5,622 nt of DNA, taken from contig NVTJ01000063.1 of NCBI GenBank assembly GCA_002401545.1, positions 1 through 5,622 of the forward strand. Direction: 5' to 3'. Below, piece after piece: positions 5,103 to 5,622 of the stretch. Below the pieces are notes generated by a model. That model ran no database searches, was not told the DNA's origin, and saw only the letters and a list, made by a program, of their open reading frames with translations. The first letter of the stretch is position 1; the number at the start of each line of letters is the position of its first letter. A program made the position numbers and the translations under genes. This DNA is from Alphaproteobacteria bacterium. GTDB taxonomy: Bacteria; Pseudomonadota; Alphaproteobacteria; Sphingomonadales; Emcibacteraceae.

Positions 5103-5622
5103 TCAACAAAGCTGGCAGATATCCAGGACTTTCATGTCCGTGTAGTCCAGATTTTCGCCTGCCATCGCCCAGATGAACATATAGTTGGACGTGCCGGCAC
5201 CCATATGAATGGACCATGGTGGAGAAATGACTGCTTCGTCATTTTTCGTAACAATGTGCCGCATGCTGTCAGGTTCACCCATAAAGTGCATTACGCGATC
5301 ATTTTCGGAAAGGTCGAAGTAGAAGTAGATCTCGGAACGACGGTCATGGAGGTGTGGTGGCATAGTGTTCCAGACACTCCCCGGCTTTAATTGAGTCAGC
5401 CCCACCAGCAGCGCGTTAGACTCACAAATGCCAGGAATAATATATTGGTATATTGTCCGTTCATTGGACTCTTCCAGAGAGCCACGTTCAAGCGGCTTGG
5501 CTTCTGCAGGGGTGATTTTCTTGATGTCAAGTTGAACGCTGGCAAGAGCGCTGACCAGATAGAATTTGGCCGGAGCGGCGCCATCGGTACTAGCAAATGC
5601 CACTTTCTTGCTCCCCATGGGA
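5103..5622 (-). CDS. kduI: 5-dehydro-4-deoxy-D-glucuronate isomerase KduI, C-terminal part (cut by the right edge)
   Basis: The frame is open to the right edge and ends with TGA at 5103. The visible 172 or so codons correspond to the last two thirds of KduI, which has about 278 residues in E. coli. The first ATG in view (5618) is internal: '[11 protein letters not shown]' aligns with the middle of the family, so the true start lies outside. KduI is a zinc-dependent double cupin. Counting from that ATG, the metal ligands are seen as His89, His91 and Glu96 in 'HLHDRRSE', and His138 in '[10 protein letters not shown]'. 'SVWNTMPPH' and '[11 protein letters not shown]' are further signatures. In the cytoplasm it converts 5-dehydro-4-deoxy-D-glucuronate, the product of uronate lyase action, to the KduD substrate. 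The C-terminal length matches the family, so no frameshift is evident. It lies 122 bases upstream of kduD. Confidence 0.93.
   Translation of the reverse strand, partial: PMGSKKVAFASTDGAAPAKFYLVSALASVQLDIKKITPAEAKPLERGSLEESNERTIYQYIIPGICESNALLVGLTQLKPGSVWNTMPPHLHDRRSEIYFYFDLSENDRVMHFMGEPDSMRHIVTKNDEAVISPPWSIHMGAGTSNYMFIWAMAGENLDYTDMKVLDICQLC

Noticed and set aside
5103..5165. Possible frameshift at the KduI C-terminus
   Set aside because: The tail '...[17 protein letters not shown]' aligns end to end with the family tail at the same length, so no frameshift is needed.
4520..5176. Plus-strand open frame of 218 codons antisense to kduD and the kduI end
   Set aside because: It is a long shadow frame over clearly coding minus-strand sequence, without recognisable domains.

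Overview
The window looks like a chromosomal segment from a Gram-negative proteobacterium, most likely an alphaproteobacterium. Three things point that way: the TRAP-type uptake system, an IS21-type transposase fragment, and a relic of a PAS_5-like (PF07310) domain, a family that is mostly alphaproteobacterial. Base composition looks intermediate. Genus and species cannot be read from the sequence. I found no tRNA, rRNA or CRISPR array.

Layout, left to right. (1) Positions 1-431: the N-terminal part of a LuxR-like transcriptional regulator on the minus strand, cut by the left edge. (2) Positions 432-1266: about 835 bases with no intact gene. It holds the leader of the regulator, a perfect 7-bp inverted repeat, a decayed PAS_5-like fragment (minus strand, 601-756), and the left end of an IS21-family element with only the first 75 codons of its IstA transposase (plus strand, about 763-1099). 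The remaining bases before the next gene are unassigned. (3) Positions 1267-4086: a complete tripartite TRAP transporter on the minus strand in the order dctP, dctQ, dctM, tightly packed. (4) Positions 4219-4980: kduD. (5) Positions 4995-5048: a short relic of a second KduI C-terminus. (6) Positions 5103-5622: kduI, with its N-terminal third beyond the right edge.

The genes from kduI to dctM all point leftward and probably form one operon for hexuronate use, as in pectin or other polyuronate breakdown. KduI isomerises 5-dehydro-4-deoxy-D-glucuronate to 2,5-diketo-3-deoxygluconate. KduD reduces that to 2-keto-3-deoxygluconate (KDG). The TRAP system would import an acidic sugar feeding the route. 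Lyases, KDG kinase and KDPG aldolase are not in the window.

No exotic system is visible. The points most worth a second look are the leftover KduI tail just before kduD, the PAS_5-like relic beside the IS21 fragment, the predicted lipoprotein form of the TRAP binding protein, and a 9-bp inverted repeat between kduD and dctP.
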